Shown here piece by piece: positions 16,520 to 25,803 of a DNA stretch of 64,000 nucleotides (its first letter is position 1; each line of letters starts with the position of its first letter). The translations under genes and the position numbers were made by a program. This DNA is from an uncultured Bacteroidia bacterium. Lineage in GTDB: Bacteria; Bacteroidota; Bacteroidia; Bacteroidales; ML635J-15. Below the pieces are notes generated by a model. That model was not told where the DNA came from. It worked only from the letters and a program-made list of their open reading frames with translations, and ran no database searches. The DNA lies in NCBI GenBank assembly GCA_902791865.1, contig CADAXK010000004.1, positions 1-64,000 of the forward strand, given 5' to 3'.

Positions 16520-18112
16520 ATGAGAAAAAAGGCACTACTATACTTTCTTGCCATCCTACTCGCCGTTCCTGCCTTTGCGCAGGACGACTTCACTATAGGG
16601 CATTTCCAGAACCTGCGCGACAATGAAATATATTTCAAAGGAATAAATACAGCTATTCGTCCAGCAACTGGCATCGAAAACGAAGTTTACGACAGCCTTA
16701 TCTTCCCCAAGAACGACAAGGTTGAGAAAAACTGGTTTGTCCGCAAATTGTTCCACGAACACCTATTTATTATAGGCAACGAAAAATACAAGGTCTATTT
16801 CGACCCAATTTTCGATTTCCGCTACAATAGGCTAAACGACCTCACCGACCATAACAATCCAGTAGGAATCAACGGCTACACCAACACGCGTGGTGCGATA
16901 GTAAATGTAAAGCTCAGCGAATATGTCTATCTGAACACAAGCATATACGAAAATCAGGCTGTACTGCCAGCATACATGGCAGAAGTTTACCGAATAAAGG
17001 GCAATATTCCCGGATATGCACGCGTGAAGAAACTCAACGGCTTCTCCGAATTCGACTACGCCAACGCATACGGAAATGTTTCGTTCCGCCCAATCAAATG
17101 CCTCAACTTCACACTCGGATACGACCGACTTTTCATCGGTGACGGACTTCACTCGATGATACTTTCCGACTACGCAGCACCGATGCCATACATAAAGACA
17201 AGCGTCAAGTTCGGCAAATGGGAATATGTGAACCTCGTAACGCGCCTAATGCAGTACAATACGATGCAAAATGTTGAAACAGCCGACAAAATCAGCAAGG
17301 TTGCCACTTACAACTTTATGATTTACAATCCACAGAATGGCTGGCAGTTCACTTTCTTCGAGCAAAGCGTAATAGACCACAAGAACAAGACATTCTGGGA
17401 AGGACTTGCACAGGGAATTCCTGTAGCAAGACTCTTCTACCCTATCTTTGCCGACAATACCAATGCACGATTCGGCGCAAATGTTATGTACGAACATCCG
17501 AAAATTGGAATTTTCTACACACAAGCTGCATTGAACACAGACAGGGTTTTAAATATGTACACCATCGATTCAACTTTCGTATCGACATCATACATTAATC
17601 TTGATGTACAAATAGGCTACAAAAACCACAATCTGTTCAATGTAAAAGGATTGCAAACGCAAATAGAATGCAATGTTGCTTTTTGGCGCCTTCTCAAAAT
17701 TCGTAATAATGTAAACGGAAATGGCAAACATGCAGAAAGCCAAGTTCCTTACCCACAATATACACACAACTCTAACTATGGGCAGTCGTTGACAATACCC
17801 AAAAATCAAGACACCTACTTATTATCAGCCGTGCTTTCGTACCAGATAAAACAGTTTAAAGTGATGGCAAGGTATAATCTTTCTCCTGATGTATTGGTAT
17901 TTTTAGAACCAGTAAACGGATACTATTCATACGGTGATCCTGACTGCTTCGTTCATCCTCGCGACCAGTTCGACTTCCAGTTTATCTACGAAATGAATCC
18001 CGTGAACAGAATGCAGTGGTTTGCTGGAATATCGATGTACAGCCTTGCGGACAAACCTCTCGACTACTATTTCAGCATTGGATTCAGGACAGCATTAAGG
18101 AACAACTATTAA
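16520..18112 (+). CDS. Outer-membrane beta-barrel, RemB/Wzi-like (first of two)
   Basis: 530 residues with a signal peptide (MRKKALLYFLAILLAVPAFAQ) and alternating amphipathic beta strands with aromatic girdles, ending in an aromatic-flanked strand (YYFSIGFRTALRNNY). The segment LGYDRLFIGDGLHSMILSDY resembles the G-x-D-x-x-x-F/I-G-D-G-x-x-S-x-x-L-S-D signature of Bacteroidota proteins annotated as RemB-like or Caps_assemb_Wzi. Those families sit in the outer membrane and are linked to gliding or capsule attachment; the exact role here is open. It is 12 bp upstream of a paralogue. Confidence 0.75.
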   Translation: MRKKALLYFLAILLAVPAFAQDDFTIGHFQNLRDNEIYFKGINTAIRPATGIENEVYDSLIFPKNDKVEKNWFVRKLFHEHLFIIGNEKYKVYFDPIFDFRYNRLNDLTDHNNPVGINGYTNTRGAIVNVKLSEYVYLNTSIYENQAVLPAYMAEVYRIKGNIPGYARVKKLNGFSEFDYANAYGNVSFRPIKCLNFTLGYDRLFIGDGLHSMILSDYAAPMPYIKTSVKFGKWEYVNLVTRLMQYNTMQNVETADKISKVATYNFMIYNPQNGWQFTFFEQSVIDHKNKTFWEGLAQGIPVARLFYPIFADNTNARFGANVMYEHPKIGIFYTQAALNTDRVLNMYTIDSTFVSTSYINLDVQIGYKNHNLFNVKGLQTQIECNVAFWRLLKIRNNVNGNGKHAESQVPYPQYTHNSNYGQSLTIPKNQDTYLLSAVLSYQIKQFKVMARYNLSPDVLVFLEPVNGYYSYGDPDCFVHPRDQFDFQFIYEMNPVNRMQWFAGISMYSLADKPLDYYFSIGFRTALRNNY

Positions 18113-18124
18113 AATCGACGCAAA

Positions 18125-19750
18125 ATGAAACATATAGCATTAATATCAATCATAATTCTCGCGTCGGTAACAGCCTTCGCACAGAACTTGCAGGTACGCG
18201 ACTTCCGCATTGCCCGCGACATAGAAAAGTCGGCAAACGGCAAATTCTCGACCACCCACTCGTCGATGAAGCCGTACAGAACCACACCGCAGACCGAAAT
18301 TTCGGACTCCATTGTCCCGATGAGCGACTTTGTTGCATACAAACTGCAAAAGCCAAAAGTATTCTTGAATATTGCACCATTATATAATCTATACGGCAAT
18401 TTCAATGTGCCTAAAAGACCTTATTACATGGAACGTTGCCAACTGAACGAAACTCTCGGGTTCCTTGTCGATTTCTCGTTAATGGACAAATTAAACATCA
18501 ATTACTCCTTAACAGAAAGATTTTTAACTCACACCAAATCTATATACGATTACACTGTTTACGAATATAACTTTGACGAAATATGGGGCTTCTTCACCGA
18601 AAATCAGTTTTATCCATACTTGCTTTCATTCGAGCAGACTTTCAACATAAACTACACTCCTGCCGAATTTTTCAGCATCGAAATTGGAAACGGCAAGCAC
18701 TTCTATGGCGACGGACAACGCTCGCTGCTACAGTCGGACATCTGCGGAAACTATCCATACCTGAAAGTTGAAAGCGAATTCCTTAATTTCAAATATTCAT
18801 GCGTATGGTCAATGCTTGGCTATCTTCCAAATACAAGATTCATATATGACCCTGATTATCCATATATGAATGCCATATCATATTGGGATTCGCGCAAGTT
18901 CAACGCCACACATTACCTCGACTGCCGCATCGGAAAGCATGTAAACATCGGTCTGTTCGAGTCAGTAATGTCTAGCAGGTTCCTTTCTTTCGAATATTTC
19001 AACCCTGTGATTTTCTTCCGTCCAGTGGAATTTTCGATGGGAAGCAACGAAAACGCGCTTATGGGTGCAAATTTCAAAGTTTCGTTCAGCCAGAAGAACT
19101 GCGTATATGCACAGTTTGTCCTTGACGACGTGATTGTCGGGCAACTGATGAACGACATCAAGCATAGGCTTAATAGTTCTTATACAGGACAATACGGCTG
19201 GTTCGCAAACAAATGGGGCATCCAGGGCGGAATTAAGTTCTTCGACATGTTCAAGGTCAAGGGCTTGGATTGCTTCGTGGAAGGTAATATTGTCCGACCA
19301 TACGTCTATTCGCATAGTCAACAGGAACTTACCTATACTCATGGACTAAAACCTCTCGCCCACCCGCTTGGTGCAAACTTCGTAGAAGGCCTGTGTGGCA
19401 TAAGCTATTTCAACGATTTTATAGAATGTGCGTTGGAAATGTCTTATGCAATCGTTGGTTGCGACTCCTCGTTCAATTCACATTTCGGACAGAACGTATT
19501 CTACCCTACGATGGACGCCTACCAACCGAACCAAAACAACATTCCTGTTTCAAGTTACAACAATGTCCTCCTGCAGGGCATACGCACAAATGTTGCAACT
19601 GTAAAATTCGACATTGCATATTATCCGCTCAAGAACAAGGCATTGTCGGTTTTTGCAGAAATAGCTATGCGCTACAATAGCAATGAGCTGCGGAAAGATA
19701 AATATCTTGGTGTGAGTGTTGGCGTCAGATCTAGATTAATAAAAAGATGA
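18125..19750 (+). CDS. Outer-membrane beta-barrel, RemB/Wzi-like (second of two)
   Basis: 541 residues with a signal peptide (MKHIALISIIILASVTAFAQ) and a beta-barrel pattern. The conserved segment IEIGNGKHFYGDGQRSLLQS corresponds to the G-D-G-x-x-S motif of the preceding gene. The early region (residues 20-75) is polar and poorly conserved between the two. The C-terminus SVGVRSRLIKR is less aromatic than in the partner. Both are read from the promoter at 16495. Tandem duplication followed by divergence is the simplest history. Confidence 0.75.
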   Translation: MKHIALISIIILASVTAFAQNLQVRDFRIARDIEKSANGKFSTTHSSMKPYRTTPQTEISDSIVPMSDFVAYKLQKPKVFLNIAPLYNLYGNFNVPKRPYYMERCQLNETLGFLVDFSLMDKLNINYSLTERFLTHTKSIYDYTVYEYNFDEIWGFFTENQFYPYLLSFEQTFNINYTPAEFFSIEIGNGKHFYGDGQRSLLQSDICGNYPYLKVESEFLNFKYSCVWSMLGYLPNTRFIYDPDYPYMNAISYWDSRKFNATHYLDCRIGKHVNIGLFESVMSSRFLSFEYFNPVIFFRPVEFSMGSNENALMGANFKVSFSQKNCVYAQFVLDDVIVGQLMNDIKHRLNSSYTGQYGWFANKWGIQGGIKFFDMFKVKGLDCFVEGNIVRPYVYSHSQQELTYTHGLKPLAHPLGANFVEGLCGISYFNDFIECALEMSYAIVGCDSSFNSHFGQNVFYPTMDAYQPNQNNIPVSSYNNVLLQGIRTNVATVKFDIAYYPLKNKALSVFAEIAMRYNSNELRKDKYLGVSVGVRSRLIKR

Positions 19751-19779
19751 AATAGTCCATTTGCGGTCATAACAAGCGA

Positions 19780-20136
19780 CTAGCATCCCATCATAGCTGC
19801 AGGTGTTACGCCTAAAGTCTTACACAACAAGCGGGCAATCTTCAATGTTGGCTCGCAACGACCTGACACATAGTCGCTTATTCGGGAGGGACTTACGCCT
19901 ATTTCATGTGCCAATTGCTTCTGTGTCATATTTTTTTCTTCGAGCGATAGTTCTATCAGTTGCGCTACAGTTGGTTTGCCTATCGGAAAGAACTCATTCT
20001 CATATTCGATTACAATATTAGACATCAATGTCAGTTCAATTGCATTACGATCATTAGCCGGCGTATTGTCATCGACTATAGGTAGCAATTCTTCAATCCT
20101 CTGAAGTGCAAATTCATATTGTTCTTTCGTTACCAT
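19780..20136 (-). CDS. HigA-like HTH protein, orphan antitoxin type
   Basis: About 118 residues from the ATG at 20136. The N-terminal part (EFALQRIEELLPIVDDNTP) matches the helical HigA-type domain. The C-terminal XRE helix-turn-helix reads MTQKQLAHEIGVSPSRISDY. Proteins of this kind normally pair with a HigB RelE-fold toxin, but neither side holds one: a barrel gene lies 29 bp away and a glycosyltransferase stop 41 bp upstream. It is either a stand-alone regulator or an antitoxin that lost its partner. Confidence 0.85.
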   Translation of the reverse strand: MVTKEQYEFALQRIEELLPIVDDNTPANDRNAIELTLMSNIVIEYENEFFPIGKPTVAQLIELSLEEKNMTQKQLAHEIGVSPSRISDYVSGRCEPTLKIARLLCKTLGVTPAAMMGC

Positions 20137-20177
20137 ACACATTCAAATTTATATCTACTTCCTATCGTTTCCTCCAA

Positions 20178-21344
20178 CTACTGATTTCTTTTCGTTGGCT
20201 TCCATACCCCCGATTCCACGCCCTTAATTGCCTTGAACATACCGATAAGCAAAGCTAAATTCATAGAGAAAAAGTGTGTTACAAACCTAAAAAGTATATT
20301 GTTGCAATTTAGTTTTTTCAAAATATAGTCTACCGGTATCAACAAAAGCACTGCAACAAAAAGCAATAGTGCAACAAGATAAAATTTCAAATAGAAAGCC
20401 AAGGCAACACACAAAGCGAACCAGATAATCATCAGCACAGGCGTTATCCAGCGCAAAACCTTGTGCGACCAAAAACTGAACGACACTCCACTGCGCGATG
20501 TGAAAAGCATATCCCAAAACTCGTGCAAATTCTGGAAATCTCCAGTCGCAATACGCACCTTGCGACGAAATTCGTCGGAAATATTATTGGAAACATCCTC
20601 ATACACACGAGCATTGACATTGTTAACTGCCTTGTAACCTTTTCGGATTATATTCATGCAGATATAGAAGTCATCCACGAGAAAATTCTTCGGAACAGGC
20701 GAATGCAAATTCTTCCTCATGGCAAAGCAACCGCCGAAAGGTCCCATCATACTGCCCCACAACAAGCCTTCCTGATTCTTTATGCGAACTTCGCGCGATA
20801 TGTACGACTTCTCCTGAATGGAAATACCGTCCTTTTTAAGACCTGTATTTATCATGTTTGAATCAACAAGCCCAACATTTTCATCAGCAAAAGGCTTCAT
20901 CAACTCCGAAATAGTGTCCTTGTCGAACATAACATTGGCATCCGACAAAATCATAATCTCGGATGGACATTCTGATATTAGCGAATTAATAACATTGGCT
21001 TTGCCCCTGCGCTCGGTGTATGCAAACAGCTTTATGAACGAATATTTTTGAGCATATTCCGACACAATTTCGTTTGTTCGGTCGGTGCTGTTGTCGGAAC
21101 CTATAAGAACATGCAACTTTTCGCGCGGATAATCGGAATCGACTATGGTTTGTAGCTTCTGAGCAATAACAGCTTCCTCGTTGAATAACGACATAATCAC
21201 AGTAACATCTGGCAATTCCGACAACTGCTGGTACTCTGCGTTCTTTTTCCGCGAAAGAAGCGACAGCAATACAGGAAATCCAACGTATGTATGGAAAACC
21301 AATGCCACAACAATCCAAAACAATATCTGCAAAGCTATAATCAT
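20178..21344 (-). CDS. Membrane-anchored glycosyltransferase family 2
   Basis: 388 residues: one N-terminal membrane segment, a GT-A domain (VTVIMSLFNEEAVIAQKLQT; DSTD-like SDNSTDRT; acceptor motif near VDDFYICMNIIRKGYKAV) and three or four C-terminal membrane segments. This layout resembles processive or polyprenyl-acting GT2 enzymes of surface polysaccharide synthesis. It overlaps the upstream GT4 gene by 4 bp, so both are likely coupled. Acceptor and sugar cannot be inferred. Confidence 0.88.
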   Translation of the reverse strand: MIIALQILFWIVVALVFHTYVGFPVLLSLLSRKKNAEYQQLSELPDVTVIMSLFNEEAVIAQKLQTIVDSDYPREKLHVLIGSDNSTDRTNEIVSEYAQKYSFIKLFAYTERRGKANVINSLISECPSEIMILSDANVMFDKDTISELMKPFADENVGLVDSNMINTGLKKDGISIQEKSYISREVRIKNQEGLLWGSMMGPFGGCFAMRKNLHSPVPKNFLVDDFYICMNIIRKGYKAVNNVNARVYEDVSNNISDEFRRKVRIATGDFQNLHEFWDMLFTSRSGVSFSFWSHKVLRWITPVLMIIWFALCVALAFYLKFYLVALLLFVAVLLLIPVDYILKKLNCNNILFRFVTHFFSMNLALLIGMFKAIKGVESGVWKPTKRNQ

Positions 21345-22555
21345 CTTCCCCCTGTCTTATAAAAATCCAACAACCTTGATGCAATTATATTGTTATCAAA
21401 ATTTTCGACGACAAATTTACGCGCATTTGCCGAAATTTCGCCGCAGAGGCATTTGTCCGATGCAAGTTTTTCCATACATGCAATAAAATCCTCTGAACTA
21501 TCGGCGACAAATATATTTTTTCCATTTTCGGTTGCAATACCCTCAGTTCCCAATGTGGTTGTAATTACCGCTTTTCCTGCCGCCATTGCCTCAACAATCT
21601 TAATGCGCATACCGCTTCCTGAAAATAGAGGCACAACGAAAATCGTCCCTGAAGCATAAAAATCTGCCGCACTTTCAACTTCACCTAGATAATCAACGCC
21701 ATTAGTTTTAAGGAAGTTTGCAAATGCAGGATCTGCATTACGCCCTGCAACACGAAATTTTGCATCAGCATGCTTGTGACGATACTCATTCCAAACATTT
21801 TCCACAAACCATGTCAAGCCTTCGCAGTTTGGCAGCCAGTCGAGAGCGCCAATGAAGGAAAATGTCGGGAACTCGGCTTTTGCTCCATCGATGGAAAGCA
21901 GAGGATTGTTTGATTCTATTCCTGTCGGTGCAACGAAAATTGGCTTTTCATTTCCATTCTGCGAAAAGAATTCCGCATCACGGTCTGTTATCGGCACAAG
22001 ATAGTCGTATGAATTGATGTACGAAAGTTCAAACTTCCGCATACGCTTTGCAATTATGCGCTTGTACCACCTTTTCGGAATCGATTTTTCATTTTCGACC
22101 ATGCGCGACCATATTTCATGCTCCACATTGTGCGCCCGCAGTGCAACCTTTGCCTGCGAGCATTTCCTTATTGCAGGAATATACGGACAAAGATACAAAC
22201 CTTCGAGTTGCACGATGTCATAACAGTTTGCTGCCAAAAGTTTGCACAACTTTTTCTCAAAGTCCTTGTTTATAAACCTTTCGGCATTGTATGGTAAAGA
22301 CGAGAAAAGAAGATTCTTCAAAGCTGCTGTTGCCCGTATTGTAGTATCGATTGGAACTGCATGGAAGTTGATTTCCGATGATATTTCAGCAGGAATATCG
22401 CCAATGTCGCAGAAGTGCTTAGCTGTATTCATGGCAAGCAAGTCCACAATGCAACCGCATTTACGCAACGACCTTGCGAGCGTAAGCGTAGCAATTGCTC
22501 CGCCATCCTTTGCCGGATATGGCATCTTATTGGCGACAACCAGAATTCTCATCAC
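21341..22555 (-). CDS. Glycosyltransferase family 4 (group 1)
   Basis: 404 residues with a GT-B fold. The N-terminal half begins MMRILVVANKMPYPAKDGGA. The C-terminal nucleotide-sugar domain contains FSFIGALDWLPNCEGLTWF, VVPLFSGSGMRIKIVEAMAA and GKAVITTTLGTEGI, the usual E-x7-E region with the first Glu replaced (S-G-S-G-M-R-I-K...E). It is soluble or peripheral and acts in surface glycan assembly with the overlapping GT2. It starts 15 bp after the secreted unknown protein gene. Confidence 0.9.
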   Translation of the reverse strand: MMRILVVANKMPYPAKDGGAIATLTLARSLRKCGCIVDLLAMNTAKHFCDIGDIPAEISSEINFHAVPIDTTIRATAALKNLLFSSLPYNAERFINKDFEKKLCKLLAANCYDIVQLEGLYLCPYIPAIRKCSQAKVALRAHNVEHEIWSRMVENEKSIPKRWYKRIIAKRMRKFELSYINSYDYLVPITDRDAEFFSQNGNEKPIFVAPTGIESNNPLLSIDGAKAEFPTFSFIGALDWLPNCEGLTWFVENVWNEYRHKHADAKFRVAGRNADPAFANFLKTNGVDYLGEVESAADFYASGTIFVVPLFSGSGMRIKIVEAMAAGKAVITTTLGTEGIATENGKNIFVADSSEDFIACMEKLASDKCLCGEISANARKFVVENFDNNIIASRLLDFYKTGGR

Positions 22556-22570
22556 CGAAATTGCAGAAAC

Positions 22571-23608
22571 CTACTTAATGTTATCTTCCAATATCTTTAT
22601 CAACTTAGGTTCCAAGTCCTTGTATGCAGCATAAGCAGCTTCGTCGTAGCTTTTCAGGAAACTGCCTTTTATCGACAGTTTATTGTCGTATGCAGGCTTA
22701 GCCTCCGATTTCTTCTGCAAGGTAACATTGGCATCCACAAAAGAATAGTAAGTTGTCTGCGTACCATTCGACATTGTATTGTACTTCCTTGACGATGATC
22801 TTATTATGACAACCCAGTCGGCACTAGCCTTGTCGGTAGAATAACCTATGCCATGCAAAGCCAGCCAGTCCTTTATGCTTTCCTGAATTGTCCAATACGG
22901 CTTTCCGAAAACATCGGCGCTATAGTCAACAGCAACCATCAACTTCGGACCAATCTTAGCATAAACATCCTTTACCTCGTTCAATACTTCCACCTGCTTT
23001 TCGCGAAGATTGTCGATGGTTTCCTGCTCGCAACCAAATACTTTCAGCAAAAACAAAGCATTTGTATTATCCGTCAGATCTGGAACAACAGCTTCGAGAG
23101 CGAGCCTAGCCTTGTCGCTACGACCAGCATCAATATGCGACTTTGCCACCTTTAATGAATCAGCAACACGATTTTGAGCATTGCTGATTGCATCGCAATA
23201 ATACTTGCTAGCCACTGACTTTTCGATGTATACAATTACACATCCGTGATGAGTATAATTGTTGTAGAAATTTTTCTTCTCTATAAATGAAGAACCTACA
23301 GTTGCCGAATATCCATATTCCTCTAGATACTTTACCACTGCATCTTCGTCAACGCTAAGCGTTTGCAATGCCACAAGATTATGCACTGCAACCTTTACGC
23401 TCTTAAGAAGACGATTTACTGCATTTTTCTCCAAACCAGACAAAAAGTCGGCTTCTGGCTTAATTTCCTCATTCTCGCCAGGCTGCAAACTTGAAAAATA
23501 CTTGTCTGTTGTATATGCCTGCCATTCTTCCGGACATTCCTTCTGTGCATTAGCAACAATAGCGAAAGTCAACAAAACCAACAAGTTGACAAAAAACAAT
23601 TTCTTCAT
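22571..23608 (-). CDS. Secreted protein of unknown function
   Basis: 345 residues with a signal peptide (MKKLFFVNLLVLLTFAIVANAQ). An N-terminal helical domain (EKNAVNRLLKSVKVAVHNLV) resembles the A-x-x-x-L-x-x-x-x-x-V start of LPP20-like domains. A middle helical section (NRVADSLKVAKSHIDAG..ARLAL) looks TPR-like. The C-terminal part has LMVAVDYSADVFGKPYWTIQ and alternating strands. I do not recognise a family with certainty. It lies in a run with cdd upstream (11 bp) and glycosyltransferases downstream. Confidence 0.65.
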   Translation of the reverse strand: MKKLFFVNLLVLLTFAIVANAQKECPEEWQAYTTDKYFSSLQPGENEEIKPEADFLSGLEKNAVNRLLKSVKVAVHNLVALQTLSVDEDAVVKYLEEYGYSATVGSSFIEKKNFYNNYTHHGCVIVYIEKSVASKYYCDAISNAQNRVADSLKVAKSHIDAGRSDKARLALEAVVPDLTDNTNALFLLKVFGCEQETIDNLREKQVEVLNEVKDVYAKIGPKLMVAVDYSADVFGKPYWTIQESIKDWLALHGIGYSTDKASADWVVIIRSSSRKYNTMSNGTQTTYYSFVDANVTLQKKSEAKPAYDNKLSIKGSFLKSYDEAAYAAYKDLEPKLIKILEDNIK

Positions 23609-23619
23609 ATCAATATTTT

Positions 23620-24102
23620 TTACAATAATTCATTACCTGAAAAAATAAACGGTAGCAAATCTGATACCGAACTAAATTCGTAGACCTTGGATTTTCCGAC
23701 AAGCAATATGCGCATCGGCTTTCCCTGACGGGTTTCCGTCTCCGACAAAACCTGACGGCAAGCACCACACGGAGGAACAGGTTCGCCGCGATAGTCGCCA
23801 TTTTCATCAAGAACGGTTATTAGAAGCGTATCCACAGCGACATCGGGATATTTGGCATTTGCGTAAAAAACGGTCACACGTTCTGCGCAAAGCCCTGAGG
23901 GAAAAGCGGCATTCTCCTGATTGCATCCGCTAAGGATCTCGCCATTTTCAAGCGAAACTGCTGCACCTACCCTAAACTTGGAATATGGTGCGTATGCCTT
24001 CTTAGCCGCTGCGGTTGCCTCATCCAATAACTTTTTATCGCTATCGGAAAGTTCCTGATGCGATTTCTCGATATAGTTAATCCTTAATTCGTTAATCTTC
24101 AT
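23620..24102 (-). CDS. cdd: Cytidine deaminase
   Basis: 160 residues. Zinc and catalytic motifs are PSGLCAERV (Cys ligand and catalytic Glu) and VPPCGACRQVL (two Cys ligands), the homotetrameric Cdd type. It hydrolyses cytidine/deoxycytidine to uridine/deoxyuridine in pyrimidine salvage. It has a slightly long N-terminus. Its start overlaps the ispH stop by 11 bp. Confidence 0.95.
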   Translation of the reverse strand: MKINELRINYIEKSHQELSDSDKKLLDEATAAAKKAYAPYSKFRVGAAVSLENGEILSGCNQENAAFPSGLCAERVTVFYANAKYPDVAVDTLLITVLDENGDYRGEPVPPCGACRQVLSETETRQGKPMRILLVGKSKVYEFSSVSDLLPFIFSGNELL

Positions 24103-24955
24103 TATTATCAGATTTTAAAATTTCAGAACATCTATTCCTAACATCTTCTAGCAACCACGATGGAGTGGAATTTGCACCGCTAATACCTACATCATTGCAA
24201 CCGACAAACCATTCTTCCTGCAAATCAGCGACATCGGTTACAAAATACGACTTAGGATTTGTACTGCGGCATACCTCGTAAAGCATCCTGCCATTGGAAC
24301 TTGCTTCATCTGTTACGAAAACAATCGATTCGTGCATACGACAAAACTCCTGCAAACGGGGAATCCTATTCTTTACGCTTCCGCAAACTGTTTCGTGAAC
24401 CTCAACCCTGGCATTCTTACTTTTTAAGACATCAGCCACCTTGGAAAATAACAAATAATCGGCAGTTGTCTGCGAGAACAATGCAATTTTTCCATCAATG
24501 TTCAGGCTTTCTGCTTCTTCCACAGATGAAATCACAATGGCTTTTCCATCTGTCTGCCCTACGAGACCATTCACTTCCGCATGTCCCTTCTTGCCGAAAA
24601 TGACAATCTGGCAATCGTTTTCATTGTTGTATTTCTGGGCGATAAGTTCTTGAAGTTTAAGCACAACGGGACAAGTTTCGTCGACCACAGTTATACCAAG
24701 TCGCTTTGCATCTGCGTATGTTGAAGGCGGTTCCCCATGGGCGCGTACTAGCATCCGCGAAGGTGGATTAGCAAACATCTCGTCCTTGTCAATAGTACGA
24801 AGACCTTGTTTTTCGAGACGGCTTTCCTCTTTCTGGTTGTGGACAATCTTGCCTAGACAACATGCAGAGCCGAACTTCGACAGTTCGTTTTCCGCCGAAG
24901 TTATCGCCTTGGTTACGCCAAAGCAAAATCCTGCATATTTATCTATATTTACCAC
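24092..24955 (-). CDS. ispH: 4-hydroxy-3-methylbut-2-enyl diphosphate reductase
   Basis: 287 residues, last enzyme of the MEP isoprenoid pathway. The three iron-sulfur Cys sites are visible: AGFCFGVTKAI, DETCPVVLKLQ and HETVCGSVKNR. The conserved GISGANSTPSWL lies near the C-terminus, as do catalytic-region SQTTAD and TDEASSNGRM. Normal length. It overlaps cdd; 122 bp of repeats separate it from cmk. Confidence 0.96.
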   Translation of the reverse strand: MVNIDKYAGFCFGVTKAITSAENELSKFGSACCLGKIVHNQKEESRLEKQGLRTIDKDEMFANPPSRMLVRAHGEPPSTYADAKRLGITVVDETCPVVLKLQELIAQKYNNENDCQIVIFGKKGHAEVNGLVGQTDGKAIVISSVEEAESLNIDGKIALFSQTTADYLLFSKVADVLKSKNARVEVHETVCGSVKNRIPRLQEFCRMHESIVFVTDEASSNGRMLYEVCRSTNPKSYFVTDVADLQEEWFVGCNDVGISGANSTPSWLLEDVRNRCSEILKSDNNED

Positions 24956-25077
24956 TAGCTATTTACGATTTACGAAGTACGATTTACGATTTGAAGATTC
25001 GATGATTTGATAATTTGATAATTCGAGAATTCAAAATGTCCATTATACATTGTCAATTATCCATTATCAATTGTCAA
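24956..25077. repeat. Low-complexity intergenic repeats, families B and D
   Basis: TTTACGATTTACGAAG-type words run into GATTCGATGATTTGATAATT and then into repeated ATTGTCAATTATCCATTATC words that reach the cmk stop codon. No promoter seen inside. Confidence 0.6.
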
Positions 25078-25767
25078 TTATCCTTTTATCCTCTCCATAG
25101 CCCAGTTGTAGGCAACTTGCAACTGCTCTTCCCTAGTTATATGCGAATTGTCAAGCACTACGGCATCATCGGCCTTGCGAAGCGGACTTTCAGCGCGACT
25201 CTGGTCAATACGGTCACGTTCCTGAAGGTTCTGCTTAACCTCCGCCATATCAGCCGTCTCGCCTTTCGAGAGCATCTCGTCGTAACGCCTCTGAGCACGC
25301 ACATCAACATCTGCCGTAACGAAAATCTTCAGTTCGGCATTCGGAAAGACAGTTGTACCAATGTCGCGACCATCCATAACAACGCCCTTTGCCTCGCCCA
25401 TCTTCTGCTGCTGGGCAACCATCACATGGCGAACCTCGGGGACAGCAGCCACCGGACTAACCCACTGCGACACATATATCTTGCGGATTTCACGTTCTAC
25501 ATTGGTTCCATTGAGAAAAGTCTGCGGTTCGCCGTTAGCGTTAAGCTCAAAATGAATCTTGACATCGTCAAGACTTGCAATAAGTTTCTTTGTATCGAGT
25601 TCCTCGTCAACAATCATATTGTTGCGCAAAGCATACAACGTCACCGCACGGTACATTGCTCCGCTATCGATATACACATATCCCAGCTTTGCTGCCAGTT
25701 GCTTGGCTAAGGTGCTTTTCCCGCAGGATGAGAAGCCGTCAACGGCTATTGTTATTTTTTTATCCAT
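25078..25767 (-). CDS. cmk: Cytidylate kinase
   Basis: About 229 residues from the ATG at 25767 (MDKKITIAVDGFSSCGKSTL), which places the Walker A near the N-terminus as in the family; the frame could extend to 25800. Further motifs are YIDSGAMYRAVTLY, VMDGRDIGTTVFPNA and RDRIDQSRAESPL. It phosphorylates CMP and dCMP. It follows pepP by 36 bp. The stop codon lies in the edge of an AATTGTCAATTATC repeat. Confidence 0.96.
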   Translation of the reverse strand: MDKKITIAVDGFSSCGKSTLAKQLAAKLGYVYIDSGAMYRAVTLYALRNNMIVDEELDTKKLIASLDDVKIHFELNANGEPQTFLNGTNVEREIRKIYVSQWVSPVAAVPEVRHVMVAQQQKMGEAKGVVMDGRDIGTTVFPNAELKIFVTADVDVRAQRRYDEMLSKGETADMAEVKQNLQERDRIDQSRAESPLRKADDAVVLDNSHITREEQLQVAYNWAMERIKG

Positions 25768-25803
25768 ATATTTCTTTATATGGGGCAGGTCAAAGACCAT
25801 GCC

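Noticed and set aside
25015..25710. Plus-strand open frame of 231 codons
   Set aside because: It lies antisense to cmk, whose motifs are complete, and starts in repeat DNA. It is a shadow frame.
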